Positions 1 through 6,096 are shown, counted from the stretch's first letter. The stretch: DNA of 6,096 nucleotides from Thermotogae bacterium (GCA_003641785.1 QNAO01000058.1:1-6096); one strand, 5' to 3'. Notes: a model not told the origin generated them from the sequence alone. Program-made: numbers and translations.

Positions 1-10
1 TGGAAAGAGA

Positions 11-27
11 GGGGGGAGATTTTGATG
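11..27 (+). promoter_or_regulatory. Ribosome binding site and start of the EstD-like esterase gene, with TGATG junction
   Basis: A purine run GGGGGGAGA (11-19) is a strong Shine-Dalgarno sequence. Its GGAG core at 15-18 lies 6 bases before ATG at 25-27 but only 3 bases before an in-frame TTG at 22-24, so ATG 25 is the better start. The TGA at 23-25 shares its A with this ATG. This TGATG arrangement is typical of a translationally coupled junction, so an upstream gene may end here; only seven of its possible codons lie in the window and they cannot be identified. No promoter is visible before this gene, which fits it being an internal operon gene. Confidence 0.7.
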
Positions 28-1332
28 CGCTGGCTTGTTGCCTTTATGGTAGGATTTGTGACCCTTTTCGTGTTTGCCAATGCCGCTGATACGTACGCCA
101 ACGTTGCGGAAACGTACTGGAAACTCTTCCTCGAGGAAGAATTTTCGGCTGCATACGATCTGCACGATGCGACAATGAAAGTCGTGTTTACTGAAGATAA
201 AATGAAGCAAACTTATGAATCACTTGTCAGCCAGTATGGTGCCTATGTGTTAACTTATGGTAGAGAAACGCTGACTCAAGGCGGGTACAACGTTGTCGTT
301 TTAAAAGTCAAATTTGAAAGAGCTTACCTTAATATAGTTATTCCTGTGAATTCTGAGGGTAAAGTGAGCGGCTTGAGATTCGCTCCCGGTAAGCCGCCAG
401 AAAATGAGGTTCCGCAATATGTAAACATGGATGCTTTTGTAGAGAAAGAGATAGAATTTTCCAGTGAACCTTGGGTATTGAAGGGAACTATCACGGTGCC
501 AAAAGGCGCAGATTCTTTTCCAATAGTGGTTTTTGTTCATGGATCCGGTCCCGCTGACAGAGATGAAACAATCGGGTTGAACAAGCCTTTCCGTGATCTG
601 GCGTGGGGTTTAGCGTCCATGGGAATAGCTTCTCTGCGTTACGATAAGAGGACTTACACTTATGGTAAAAGGATGCAAGAAGAGGGGATCTTTCCGACAA
701 TTGAACAAGAGGTTATAGAAGATGCCTGTGCCGCTATCAATACAGTTAGGTCTCTTGAGGAAGTTACCCACGTGTATCTTTTAGGGCACAGCTTAGGAGC
801 GACACTGGCTCCGTTCATAGCTCTGTCCAACTTTGAAGAGCTTTCGGGTGTTATCATGCTAGCTCCTACACCTCGTAAGTTAGCACAGGTCATGAAAGAT
901 CAATATCTCTACATTCTTTCGTTGGGTCAATCGGAAGAAGTTGAAAAACAGATTCTCAATGCAATAGAGATTCTTGATCTCGTGATAGAGCGCAAACTGA
1001 GTCCTAATGGAATGGCTTTAGGAGTTCCTGCAAGTTACTTCTATGAACTTGAAAAGTACAATCCAATAGATTATCTCAGAGAGATATCTCTTCCTGTCTT
1101 GATACTTCAGGGATCAAAAGACTACCAGGTAACTGTCGAAAAGGACTTCAGGGTTCTTGAGAATGCGCTGTCTGATAAATCCAACGTTGAATTCAAGCTT
1201 TTCGATGGTTTGAATCACTTCTTCATGAAAGTGCAGAAGTCAACTCCCGCTGATTCAATGATTTCAAACCACGTTGAAGAGGAAGTCGTTTTCGCAATAG
1301 GGCAGTGGATAAAGCGTTTAGAGGGGCAGTGA
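25..1332 (+). CDS. estD: Exported EstD-type carboxylesterase (DUF3887-like N-domain plus alpha/beta hydrolase)
   Basis: Predicted serine esterase of 435 residues that hydrolyses carboxylic esters, probably at the cell surface or in the periplasm-like space. Residues 1-20 form a signal peptide: one Arg, a hydrophobic core, then Ala-Asn-Ala as a likely signal peptidase I site. No lipobox cysteine is seen. Residues about 22-115 resemble the small DUF3887-type domain found before some hydrolases. The hydrolase domain covers about 140-435. It has an HGSG oxyanion-hole motif (172-175), the nucleophile elbow GHSLG with Ser256, an acid in the GSKD motif (Asp366) and a base in GLNHFF (His398). The order and spacing match a complete Ser-Asp-His triad. 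The architecture resembles T. maritima EstD (TM0336), recalled as about 412 residues, so this protein is slightly longer. Natural substrate unknown; a peptidase or acyltransferase role is less likely. The gene ends 6 bases before the glycerate kinase start, so the two are probably co-transcribed. Fold call is firm; the gene symbol is by resemblance. Confidence 0.85.
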   Translation: MRWLVAFMVGFVTLFVFANAADTYANVAETYWKLFLEEEFSAAYDLHDATMKVVFTEDKMKQTYESLVSQYGAYVLTYGRETLTQGGYNVVVLKVKFERAYLNIVIPVNSEGKVSGLRFAPGKPPENEVPQYVNMDAFVEKEIEFSSEPWVLKGTITVPKGADSFPIVVFVHGSGPADRDETIGLNKPFRDLAWGLASMGIASLRYDKRTYTYGKRMQEEGIFPTIEQEVIEDACAAINTVRSLEEVTHVYLLGHSLGATLAPFIALSNFEELSGVIMLAPTPRKLAQVMKDQYLYILSLGQSEEVEKQILNAIEILDLVIERKLSPNGMALGVPASYFYELEKYNPIDYLREISLPVLILQGSKDYQVTVEKDFRVLENALSDKSNVEFKLFDGLNHFFMKVQKSTPADSMISNHVEEEVVFAIGQWIKRLEGQ

Positions 1333-1341
1333 TGATACTTG
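1320..1341 (+). promoter_or_regulatory. Ribosome binding site and TTG start of the glycerate kinase gene
   Basis: AGAGGGG (1320-1326), inside the last codons of the esterase gene, is the only Shine-Dalgarno-like sequence here. It lies 12 bases before TTG at 1339, a rather long gap. An in-frame TGA at 1333-1335 means no start further upstream is possible. A GTG at 1348 is the next in-frame option but lies 21 bases from the same site, so TTG 1339 is preferred. The ATG at 1332 is in another frame and stops after four codons. The overlap with the esterase gene suggests translational coupling. Confidence 0.55.
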
Positions 1342-2586
1342 AGTGATGTGAAAGACGATGCTCTGAAAATTGTGAACTACGCCATTCGAAAATCACTGCC
1401 AGATGAAGCAGTGCGAGCTTATCTTGAAAGAAATCCTCTCCCTGCTGGAAGGGTAATTCTTATTGCCATTGGAAAAGCGGCCTGGAACATGGCTAAAGCT
1501 GCAAAAGATGTTCTTGGTAAAAGGGTGGCTTTTGGGATTGTTATAACAAAGTATGAGCACAGTCGGGGTTCGATAGATGGAATAGAAATATACGAAGCAG
1601 GCCATCCAGTACCGGATCAGAGAACATTAACTGCGACTGAGCGGGTACTGCAGATTACGAAAGATCTAAGATCACATGACACGGTGCTTTTCTTAGTTTC
1701 GGGCGGAGGATCTTCGTTGTTTGAAAAACCAAAAGGCCTCACTGTGAACCAACTGCAAGAGATAACAGAGAAGCTTCTGAAATGTGGAGCGAACATTGTC
1801 GAGATTAACACGGTTCGCAAACACTTGTCCTTGGTTAAAGGTGGGCGCTTCGCGCAACATGTTTATCCGGCCAGAGTTGTCTCGCTGTTACTCTCAGATG
1901 TCTTAGGGGACAGACCTGACAGCATCGCTTCGGGACCAGCTTATCCAGATTCAACTACCTGCTCAGAAGCGTTTAACATTCTGAAGAGGTACGGTATTGA
2001 AATAGATGAGAATATCAAGAGCGCACTGAGTGAAGAGACACCAAAGAGACTTCGCAACGTTGAAACTCATGTAGTTGGCAGTGTTAGAATTGCCTGCGAA
2101 AAAGCTGCTGAAGTCGCAGGAAAGCTTGGATACAACGCGATTGTTCTTACAACTTCGCTGAATTGCGAGGCGAAAGAAGCTGGCAAATTCTTGGCTTCAC
2201 TTGTACGTGAAGAAGTGTTTTACAACAGGCCTATTCGAAAACCATGTGCAATCATAATGGGGGGCGAAACAACGGTTCATGTTATCGGCACTGGTAAAGG
2301 TGGTAGAAACCAAGAACTGGCTCTTTCAGCGAGTATAGGAATAAGAGGTTTGGCAAATGTGGTGGTTGCCTCTGTCGGTACAGATGGGACAGATGGACCA
2401 ACTGACGCTGCTGGTGGCATCGTTGATGGTCGCACCTACGATATTCTAAAGGACATGAATATCGATGTTGAAGAAACTCTGAAAAACAACGATTCTTATT
2501 CGGCCCTGTGGTTGTGTGATGGACTTGTGATTACTGGACCAACTGGCACGAATGTTAACGACTTGATACTCGCTCTGATAAAATAA
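1339..2586 (+). CDS. gck: Glycerate 2-kinase (MOFRL family)
   Basis: Cytosolic enzyme of 415 residues that phosphorylates D-glycerate with ATP to 2-phosphoglycerate (EC 2.7.1.165), feeding glycerate from serine or sugar-acid breakdown into lower glycolysis. It is a class II glycerate kinase: an N-terminal DUF4147-type domain (about 5-225) followed by a MOFRL domain (about 300-410). Visible motifs are IGKAAWNMAKAA with Lys46, a predicted catalytic-site lysine; SGGGSS at 121-126; LSDVLGD around 185-191; GGRNQE at 321-326; GTDGTDGPTDAAGG at 347-360; and GTNVND at 403-408. The sequence is strikingly like T. maritima TM1585, a characterised glycerate 2-kinase of about 417 residues, so length and motifs indicate an intact enzyme. 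The TTG start is inferred from spacing and the upstream stop; GTG at 1348 would shorten the protein by three residues. It is the last gene of the + strand block and is followed at once by a hairpin. Older annotations may call such genes hydroxypyruvate reductase (ttuD), a misnomer for this family. Confidence 0.93.
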   Translation: MSDVKDDALKIVNYAIRKSLPDEAVRAYLERNPLPAGRVILIAIGKAAWNMAKAAKDVLGKRVAFGIVITKYEHSRGSIDGIEIYEAGHPVPDQRTLTATERVLQITKDLRSHDTVLFLVSGGGSSLFEKPKGLTVNQLQEITEKLLKCGANIVEINTVRKHLSLVKGGRFAQHVYPARVVSLLLSDVLGDRPDSIASGPAYPDSTTCSEAFNILKRYGIEIDENIKSALSEETPKRLRNVETHVVGSVRIACEKAAEVAGKLGYNAIVLTTSLNCEAKEAGKFLASLVREEVFYNRPIRKPCAIIMGGETTVHVIGTGKGGRNQELALSASIGIRGLANVVVASVGTDGTDGPTDAAGGIVDGRTYDILKDMNIDVEETLKNNDSYSALWLCDGLVITGPTGTNVNDLILALIK

Positions 2587-2618
2587 AGGGCGACCTTGCG
2601 ATCGCCCGAAACTTTCTT
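2570..2618. terminator. Probable bidirectional intrinsic terminator between convergent blocks
   Basis: GGGCGA (2588-2593) pairs perfectly with TCGCCC (2602-2607) around an 8-base loop, starting 2 bases after the glycerate kinase stop codon. On the + strand the stem is followed by a weak tract, GAAACTTTCTT. On the - strand the same stem is followed by TTTATTTTAT, a much better U-tract, formed by the complement of the last kinase codons and stop. The hairpin can therefore stop the kinase transcript and also the leuS transcript arriving from the other side, whose 3' untranslated end would then be about 170 bases. No better - strand terminator is seen closer to leuS. The stem is only 6 bp, so efficiency is uncertain, particularly at high growth temperature. 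Confidence 0.65.
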
Positions 2619-2625
2619 GTATAAT
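2596..2625 (+). promoter_or_regulatory. Promoter-like element reading into the convergent gap
   Basis: TTGCGA (2596-2601), 18 bases, then a perfect TATAAT (2620-2625) resembles a sigma-70 type promoter; the -35 box matches TTGACA at four of six positions. It overlaps the terminator hairpin. Transcription would begin near 2632 and run antisense to the end of leuS. No credible gene follows: a Shine-Dalgarno-like AAGGAGGG tract (2645-2652) has no usable start codon behind it. It may be a chance match in AT-rich DNA or a source of antisense or small RNA. Confidence 0.3.
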
Positions 2626-2755
2626 GTTGCTCTCTATGGTTCAAAAGGAGGGTGGGGGGTTAACCTTTCGACTTTTAGACTCGACGTTTTTTGCCAAGGT
2701 TCAAAATGTGATGAAAAGATTTTGTGACGGTAAAAATACACATTTCTTCACACCA

Positions 2756-5209
2756 CTACACCACTATATTGATAAGTCTTCCTTTTACGTATATGATCTT
2801 TTTGGGTGAGTCTGTTACGAATTTTTTAATTTTATCGCTCGATAAAGCCGTTGCCTTTATCTTTTCTTCGTCCGAATCAACAGGTACCTTTATGATGTCT
2901 CTGAGTTTTCCGTTAACCTGAACAGGTATTTCGATTTCCTCTGTTTGCAGTGCTTTTGGATCATATTCAGGCCATTTCTGGCTCATGATAGATCCTTTTT
3001 TAACCGTTAAAGACCACAATTCTTCAGCAAGGTGAGGCGCCAACGGAGATATCATCAGGAGAAGTTTTTCACTGATTTCTTTTAGAATGCGAGTATTTCT
3101 CTTTGGTTCGGGGACCTTCTCCATGTACGACGTGGTCTCGTTTACAAGTTCCATGAGACTGCTTATGGCAGTGTTGAACTTGAACCCTCCTTCAAGGTCT
3201 TCTGTAACCTTTTTCAAGCACGCGTGAAGTTTTCGTATCAGCCTTTTTTCATTTTCTCCCAGGTTTTCCGGTTGTGTTGGAGTAATTGTACTTGCTTTAT
3301 TTACAACGTTCCATACTCTTTTGACAAATCTGTAGATTCCCTCTATTCCGGAATCATTCCATTCTGCGTCTTTTTCAGGTGGTCCCATGAAGAGAACATA
3401 CATTCTCAGAGTATCCGCGCCGTATCGTTCTACCATATCATCTGGAGAGACGACGTTGCCCTTTGATTTCGACATTTTCGCCCCATCTTTCCATATCATG
3501 CCCTGGGTGAAGAGATTCTTAAATGGTTCATCAAAGGTTAGATACCCGAGATCGTACAAAACCTTGGTAATGAATCGAGAGTAAAGAAGATGAAGGATCG
3601 CGTGTTCCACACCACCTATGTACTGATCAACAGGTAACCAATACGACACATCTTCTTTTAAGAAAGGAGCGTCTTGTTGATCTGGATTCACGTATCTTAA
3701 AAAATACCATGAAGAATCCACGAACGTGTCCATTGTGTCAACCTCTCTGCCGGCTTTTCGGCCACATCTGGGACAGACTGTTTCCCTAAAACCTTTGTTC
3801 AGCATCAAAGGTGATTGGCCTGTGGGAAGGAACTCCACATCCATAGGCAGTTTGACGGGCAGGTCCTTTTCAGACACTGGTACTATTCCACAGTGATCAC
3901 AGTAGACCACTGGAATAGGGGCACCCCAGTATCGCTGTCTTGAGACGAGCCAATCACGCAGTTTGTACTGGATTGTCTGTTTTCCGATTTTCTTATCTTC
4001 AAGCCAGGTAAAAACCTTTTCGATTTGGGTCGGTATTTCTGTTCCGTTCAGTTCACCAGAGTTCACCATAATTCCGTCACCGTCGTACGCTCTTTCAAGA
4101 CGATTCAGTGCTTTTTCATGAGGCTGAATAACTACTTTTATGTCAAGGTTATACTTTTTTGCGAACTCATAATCCCTCTGGTCATGCGCGGGGACTCCCA
4201 TTATTGCACCGGTTCCGTATTCCATTAATATGTAGTTGGCAACGTATATGGGAATCTTCTCTCCGTTAACAGGATTCACAGCGTATCTGCCGAGGAAAAA
4301 TCCTTCCTTCTCTGATTCGGTTGAGATCCTTTTGTACTTATCTTGAAGACTCATTTTTGCGAGGAACGAAGCGAGTTGTTCTCGCTTTTCCGGTTGAACA
4401 ATCTGTTCCACCAATGGAGATTCCGGAGCAAGAGCCATGAACGTCACGCCCCACAGTGTGTCAGGTCTCGTCGTGAACACTTCTATCTTGAGATCCAGAC
4501 CCTCAACAGGAAAAGAAATTGTGGCTCCCTTGCTTTTGCCAATCCAGTTCCTTTGCATCGTTTTCACATGTTCTGGCCAGCCGTCGAGTTTATCTAGATC
4601 TGACAATAACCTTTCAGCATAATCTGTGATTTTGAAAAACCACTGGTGCAAATGCTTCATAGTAACGGGCGTTCCACAACGCTCGCAGGCTCCCTCCTTG
4701 ACTTGCTCATTTGCCAGAGATGTCATGCACTTCGGGCACCAGTTGACAGCCGCTTTTTTTCTGTAAGCGAGCCCAGCTTCATAAAGCTTTAGAAATATCC
4801 ACTGAGTCCATTTATAGTAAGATTCCTCGCAAGTTGATATCTCTCTTGACCAGTCGTAGCTGATTCCAAGTTTTTTTATCTGCTGTCTTATGATGTTTAC
4901 GTTTTCCATAGTCCAGTTGTAAGGGTGAATGTTCTTCTCGATAGCCGCGTTTTCTGCGGGCAATCCAAAAGCATCGTAGCCGAAGGGATGCAGAACATTG
5001 TAGCCGCGCATTCGCTTGTAACGAGCGATAGCATCACCGATGACATAGTTTTTGACGTGTCCCACGTGTAGTGTTCCTGAGGGATACGGAAACATTGTCA
5101 AAAGATAATACTTAGGTAACGAAGACCTTTGTGAGGTCTTGAACAGATCATTTTTTTCCCAGTAATTCTGCCACTTGGGCTCTATTGTTTTGTGCTCGTA
5201 ACGTGACAC
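2756..5209 (-). CDS. leuS: Leucyl-tRNA synthetase
   Basis: Cytosolic class Ia aminoacyl-tRNA synthetase of 817 residues that activates leucine with ATP and charges tRNA-Leu (EC 6.1.1.4). In order: Rossmann catalytic core with the HIGH-type motif HVGH (48-51); a CPKC/CERC cysteine set (158, 161, 175, 178) that looks like a zinc site; the CP1 editing domain (about 220-410) with the threonine-rich TTRPDT start (246) and the conserved GTGAIMGVPAHDQRD segment, whose Asp346 matches the aspartate that recognises misacylated amino groups; a second CDHC/CPRC set (437, 440, 479, 482); KMSKS at 578-582; the helical anticodon-binding domain; and a C-terminal tRNA-binding domain ending in IYVKGRLINIVV. 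It lacks the leucine-specific insertion before KMSKS, so it is shorter than the 860-residue E. coli enzyme; T. maritima LeuRS is similar. The GTG start at 5209-5207 is chosen because GGAGGTGG lies just upstream and the family N-terminus aligns there. It is last in the rpe-rdgB-leuS block, 28 bases after rdgB. Confidence 0.97.
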   Translation of the reverse strand: MSRYEHKTIEPKWQNYWEKNDLFKTSQRSSLPKYYLLTMFPYPSGTLHVGHVKNYVIGDAIARYKRMRGYNVLHPFGYDAFGLPAENAAIEKNIHPYNWTMENVNIIRQQIKKLGISYDWSREISTCEESYYKWTQWIFLKLYEAGLAYRKKAAVNWCPKCMTSLANEQVKEGACERCGTPVTMKHLHQWFFKITDYAERLLSDLDKLDGWPEHVKTMQRNWIGKSKGATISFPVEGLDLKIEVFTTRPDTLWGVTFMALAPESPLVEQIVQPEKREQLASFLAKMSLQDKYKRISTESEKEGFFLGRYAVNPVNGEKIPIYVANYILMEYGTGAIMGVPAHDQRDYEFAKKYNLDIKVVIQPHEKALNRLERAYDGDGIMVNSGELNGTEIPTQIEKVFTWLEDKKIGKQTIQYKLRDWLVSRQRYWGAPIPVVYCDHCGIVPVSEKDLPVKLPMDVEFLPTGQSPLMLNKGFRETVCPRCGRKAGREVDTMDTFVDSSWYFLRYVNPDQQDAPFLKEDVSYWLPVDQYIGGVEHAILHLLYSRFITKVLYDLGYLTFDEPFKNLFTQGMIWKDGAKMSKSKGNVVSPDDMVERYGADTLRMYVLFMGPPEKDAEWNDSGIEGIYRFVKRVWNVVNKASTITPTQPENLGENEKRLIRKLHACLKKVTEDLEGGFKFNTAISSLMELVNETTSYMEKVPEPKRNTRILKEISEKLLLMISPLAPHLAEELWSLTVKKGSIMSQKWPEYDPKALQTEEIEIPVQVNGKLRDIIKVPVDSDEEKIKATALSSDKIKKFVTDSPKKIIYVKGRLINIVV

Positions 5210-5221
5210 ACAACCACCTCC
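5207..5221 (-). promoter_or_regulatory. Ribosome binding site and GTG start of leuS
   Basis: Reading the - strand, GGAGGTGG (5221-5214) is a near-perfect Shine-Dalgarno sequence. Its GGAGG core is 7 bases before GTG at 5209-5207. This decides the start: a longer reading frame opens at TTG 5263, but its extra 18 residues have no family counterpart and would overlap rdgB by 26 bases. Confidence 0.85.
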
Positions 5222-5236
5222 GGATTGTTGGCTGAA

Positions 5237-5263
5237 ATTATACCATCTTAGAGAGATTTTCAA
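5237..5263 (-). promoter_or_regulatory. Candidate internal promoter for leuS at the end of rdgB
   Basis: On the - strand a perfect TATAAT (5242-5237) is formed by the last rdgB codon and the stop codon. Upstream, TTGAAA (5263-5258) matches the -35 consensus at five of six positions but with a short 15-base spacer; TTGTTT (5267-5262) gives a 19-base spacer. The predicted transcript start near 5230 would leave a leader of about 20 bases containing the leuS ribosome binding site. It would let leuS be transcribed independently of rpe and rdgB. The spacer lengths are not ideal. Confidence 0.45.
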
Positions 5264-5813
5264 ACAACTGTTTGAAAGCTCTCGATCTATGGCTTATTTT
5301 GTGCTTCTCTTCACCAAGTTCACCAAATGTTTTGTCAAATCCTTCAGGAATGAAAAATGGATCATAGCCGAAGCCGGAATTTCCCCTAATATCTTCAGAA
5401 ATTATTCCCTCTACTGAGCCTTCACAGCACAAAAGAACCTTAGACTCAGGATTCCAAAACGCCGCAGTGCACACAAAGCGAGCAGTCTTCTCCTTGTTTT
5501 TCAACATCTTGATTATAGTTTTCATCTTTTCAATATAAGGGTGATTTTTCATGAAGCGAGCCGAAAGGACTCCTGGAAAACCACCCAGCGCGTCTATAAC
5601 GAGCCCAGAATCATCTGCAACGACCGGTTTCATCAGCAAGTTTCCGTAGAAAATGGCTTTTGAAATGGCATTCTGGATAAACGAATCTCCCTCTTCTGGA
5701 GCCTTCACAGTGATGGACAGCTTTCTCAAAGAAACAAGATTGAAACCATCAGGCGCGAGTTTTTGTATCTCACGTAATTTGTTTTCGTTTCTACTGGCCA
5801 CAACAAGCATCAT
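5238..5813 (-). CDS. rdgB: XTP/dITP diphosphatase (HAM1/RdgB family)
   Basis: Cytosolic house-cleaning pyrophosphatase of 191 residues that hydrolyses non-canonical purine nucleotides such as XTP, ITP and dITP to the monophosphate and pyrophosphate, keeping deaminated bases out of DNA and RNA (EC 3.6.1.66). Family signatures are all present: SRNENK at 7-12, the nucleotide-binding start with a conserved Lys12; an acidic EEGDSF segment at 40-45; VADDSGL at 65-71 containing the predicted catalytic and metal-binding aspartates; GGFPGVLSAR at 77-86; GFGYDPFF at 147-154; and SHRSRA at 174-179. Full length compares well with about 195 residues in T. maritima and other bacteria. ATG 5813 overlaps the rpe stop as ATGA; an adjacent ATG at 5810 is an alternative that would give TGATG. 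A GGAAG sequence (5825-5821) sits 7 bases before ATG 5813, which favours the longer form. Coupled translation with rpe is likely. leuS follows 28 bases downstream. Confidence 0.95.
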   Translation of the reverse strand: MMLVVASRNENKLREIQKLAPDGFNLVSLRKLSITVKAPEEGDSFIQNAISKAIFYGNLLMKPVVADDSGLVIDALGGFPGVLSARFMKNHPYIEKMKTIIKMLKNKEKTARFVCTAAFWNPESKVLLCCEGSVEGIISEDIRGNSGFGYDPFFIPEGFDKTFGELGEEKHKISHRSRAFKQLFENLSKMV

Positions 5814-6096
5814 TTTGCATCTTCCATCTCTTTTCTCAGAGTTGCCAAATCCCCCGTTTTGAAGACGCCATATCCCATGACTAATATTTCGGCTCCGCTG
5901 TGCATTACTCTTTTTATGTTGTTTCTGTCTATGCCCCCGTCAACCATGATTTTTGCTTTGGGATTTCTTTGCTGAATCATTTCCTTCATTGATCGTATCT
6001 TATCGTAACTTGATTCTATGAATTTCTGCCCAGAAAACCCCGGATTTACGGTCATCAGTAGAACGCCATCCACATCGTATACAATCTCTTTCAACA
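5810..6096 (-). CDS. rpe: Ribulose-phosphate 3-epimerase, C-terminal part (5' end outside window)
   Basis: Interconverts D-ribulose 5-phosphate and D-xylulose 5-phosphate in the pentose phosphate pathway (EC 5.1.3.1), in the cytosol. Only about the last 95 residues lie in the window, the C-terminal strands of the TIM barrel. Recognisable parts are DVDGVLLMTVNPGFSGQKFI, which holds the family NPGFGGQ-type phosphate-region motif with Ser in place of the second Gly, then IMVDGGI, whose Asp is expected to be the second catalytic acid/base, and ILVMGYGVFK, the phosphate-binding loop region. The family is usually about 220 residues, so more than half is missing at the right edge. The TTG at 6094 is an ordinary internal codon, not a start. 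The TGA stop (5812-5810) overlaps the rdgB ATG by four bases. Resemblance to T. maritima Rpe is close through this region. A related hexulose or allulose epimerase cannot be excluded from the C-terminus alone but is less likely. Confidence 0.9.
   Translation of the reverse strand, partial: LKEIVYDVDGVLLMTVNPGFSGQKFIESSYDKIRSMKEMIQQRNPKAKIMVDGGIDRNNIKRVMHSGAEILVMGYGVFKTGDLATLRKEMEDAK

Noticed and set aside
22..24. TTG as the start of the esterase gene
   Set aside because: It is only 3 bases from the Shine-Dalgarno core; the next codon, ATG 25, has proper spacing and gives a normal signal peptide.
2658..2701. Possible hairpins in the gap (GGTTAACC palindrome at 2658-2665; AACCTT 2662-2667 with AAGGTT 2696-2701) before or around a TTTTTT run
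   Set aside because: The palindrome has no loop and the second pair encloses 28 unstructured bases; the T-run at 2685-2692 is not directly preceded by a stem on either strand.
2638..2706. Direct repeat GGTTCAAAA (2638-2646 and 2698-2706), the motif recalling a tRNA T-loop
   Set aside because: Only two 9-base copies in AT-rich DNA. No cloverleaf, acceptor stem or anticodon stem can be drawn around either copy, so it is neither a tRNA nor a repeat array.
2702..2724. CAAAAT/ATTTTG inverted repeat as a leuS terminator
   Set aside because: The stem is almost all A-T and no T-tract follows on the - strand; the GC-rich stem at 2588-2607 is a better candidate.
2624..2809. Small + strand reading frame of 61 codons starting in the convergent gap
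   Set aside because: It runs into the antisense of the leuS 3' end, has no ribosome binding site before its ATG, and its translation has no recognisable domain or coding character.
3224..4622. Several + strand open frames opposite leuS
   Set aside because: They lie antisense to a strongly conserved gene, lack ribosome binding sites and give low-complexity translations; they are by-products of leuS codon use.
5210..5263. Longer leuS form starting at TTG 5263
   Set aside because: The 18 extra residues have no family match, overlap rdgB by 26 bases and lack a ribosome binding site, whereas GTG 5209 has a strong one at the right distance.

Overview
The window reads as ordinary chromosomal housekeeping DNA from a thermophilic bacterium of the order Thermotogales, most likely near Pseudothermotoga or Thermotoga. 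This rests on protein resemblance recalled from memory: the glycerate kinase, leucyl-tRNA synthetase, XTP/dITP diphosphatase and pentose-5-phosphate epimerase all look closely like their Thermotoga maritima counterparts, and the first gene looks like the T. maritima esterase EstD. Purine-rich Shine-Dalgarno sequences, a GTG start, a TTG start and tight gene packing also fit. No search was run.

Layout. Two gene blocks converge. On the + strand (about 1-2586) an exported EstD-type esterase is followed after 6 bases by a glycerate 2-kinase. A GC-rich hairpin sits directly after the kinase stop codon. Then comes a non-coding stretch of 169 bases (2587-2755), holding a promoter-like element and a G-rich tract but no credible gene. 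On the - strand, read from the right edge leftwards, lie the C-terminal part of ribulose-phosphate 3-epimerase (cut by the window edge), the nucleotide-sanitising pyrophosphatase rdgB with a 4-base ATGA overlap, and leuS after a 28-base gap. A perfect TATAAT lies across the rdgB stop codon and may give leuS its own promoter.

Function. The - strand block mixes central carbon metabolism (pentose phosphate pathway), nucleotide pool cleaning and tRNA charging. These are unrelated steps that share a transcript, which is common in compact thermophile genomes. The + strand block pairs a secreted or surface esterase with a cytosolic kinase that feeds glycerate into lower glycolysis as 2-phosphoglycerate. 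Whether this pairing is metabolic or only positional cannot be told from the sequence.

I found no mobile element, CRISPR array, tRNA/rRNA gene, integration scar or undescribed multi-gene system. The points most worth a second look are the bidirectional terminator between the convergent blocks, the internal leuS promoter, the LeuRS lacking the leucine-specific insertion, and the promoter-like signal aimed into the convergent gap.
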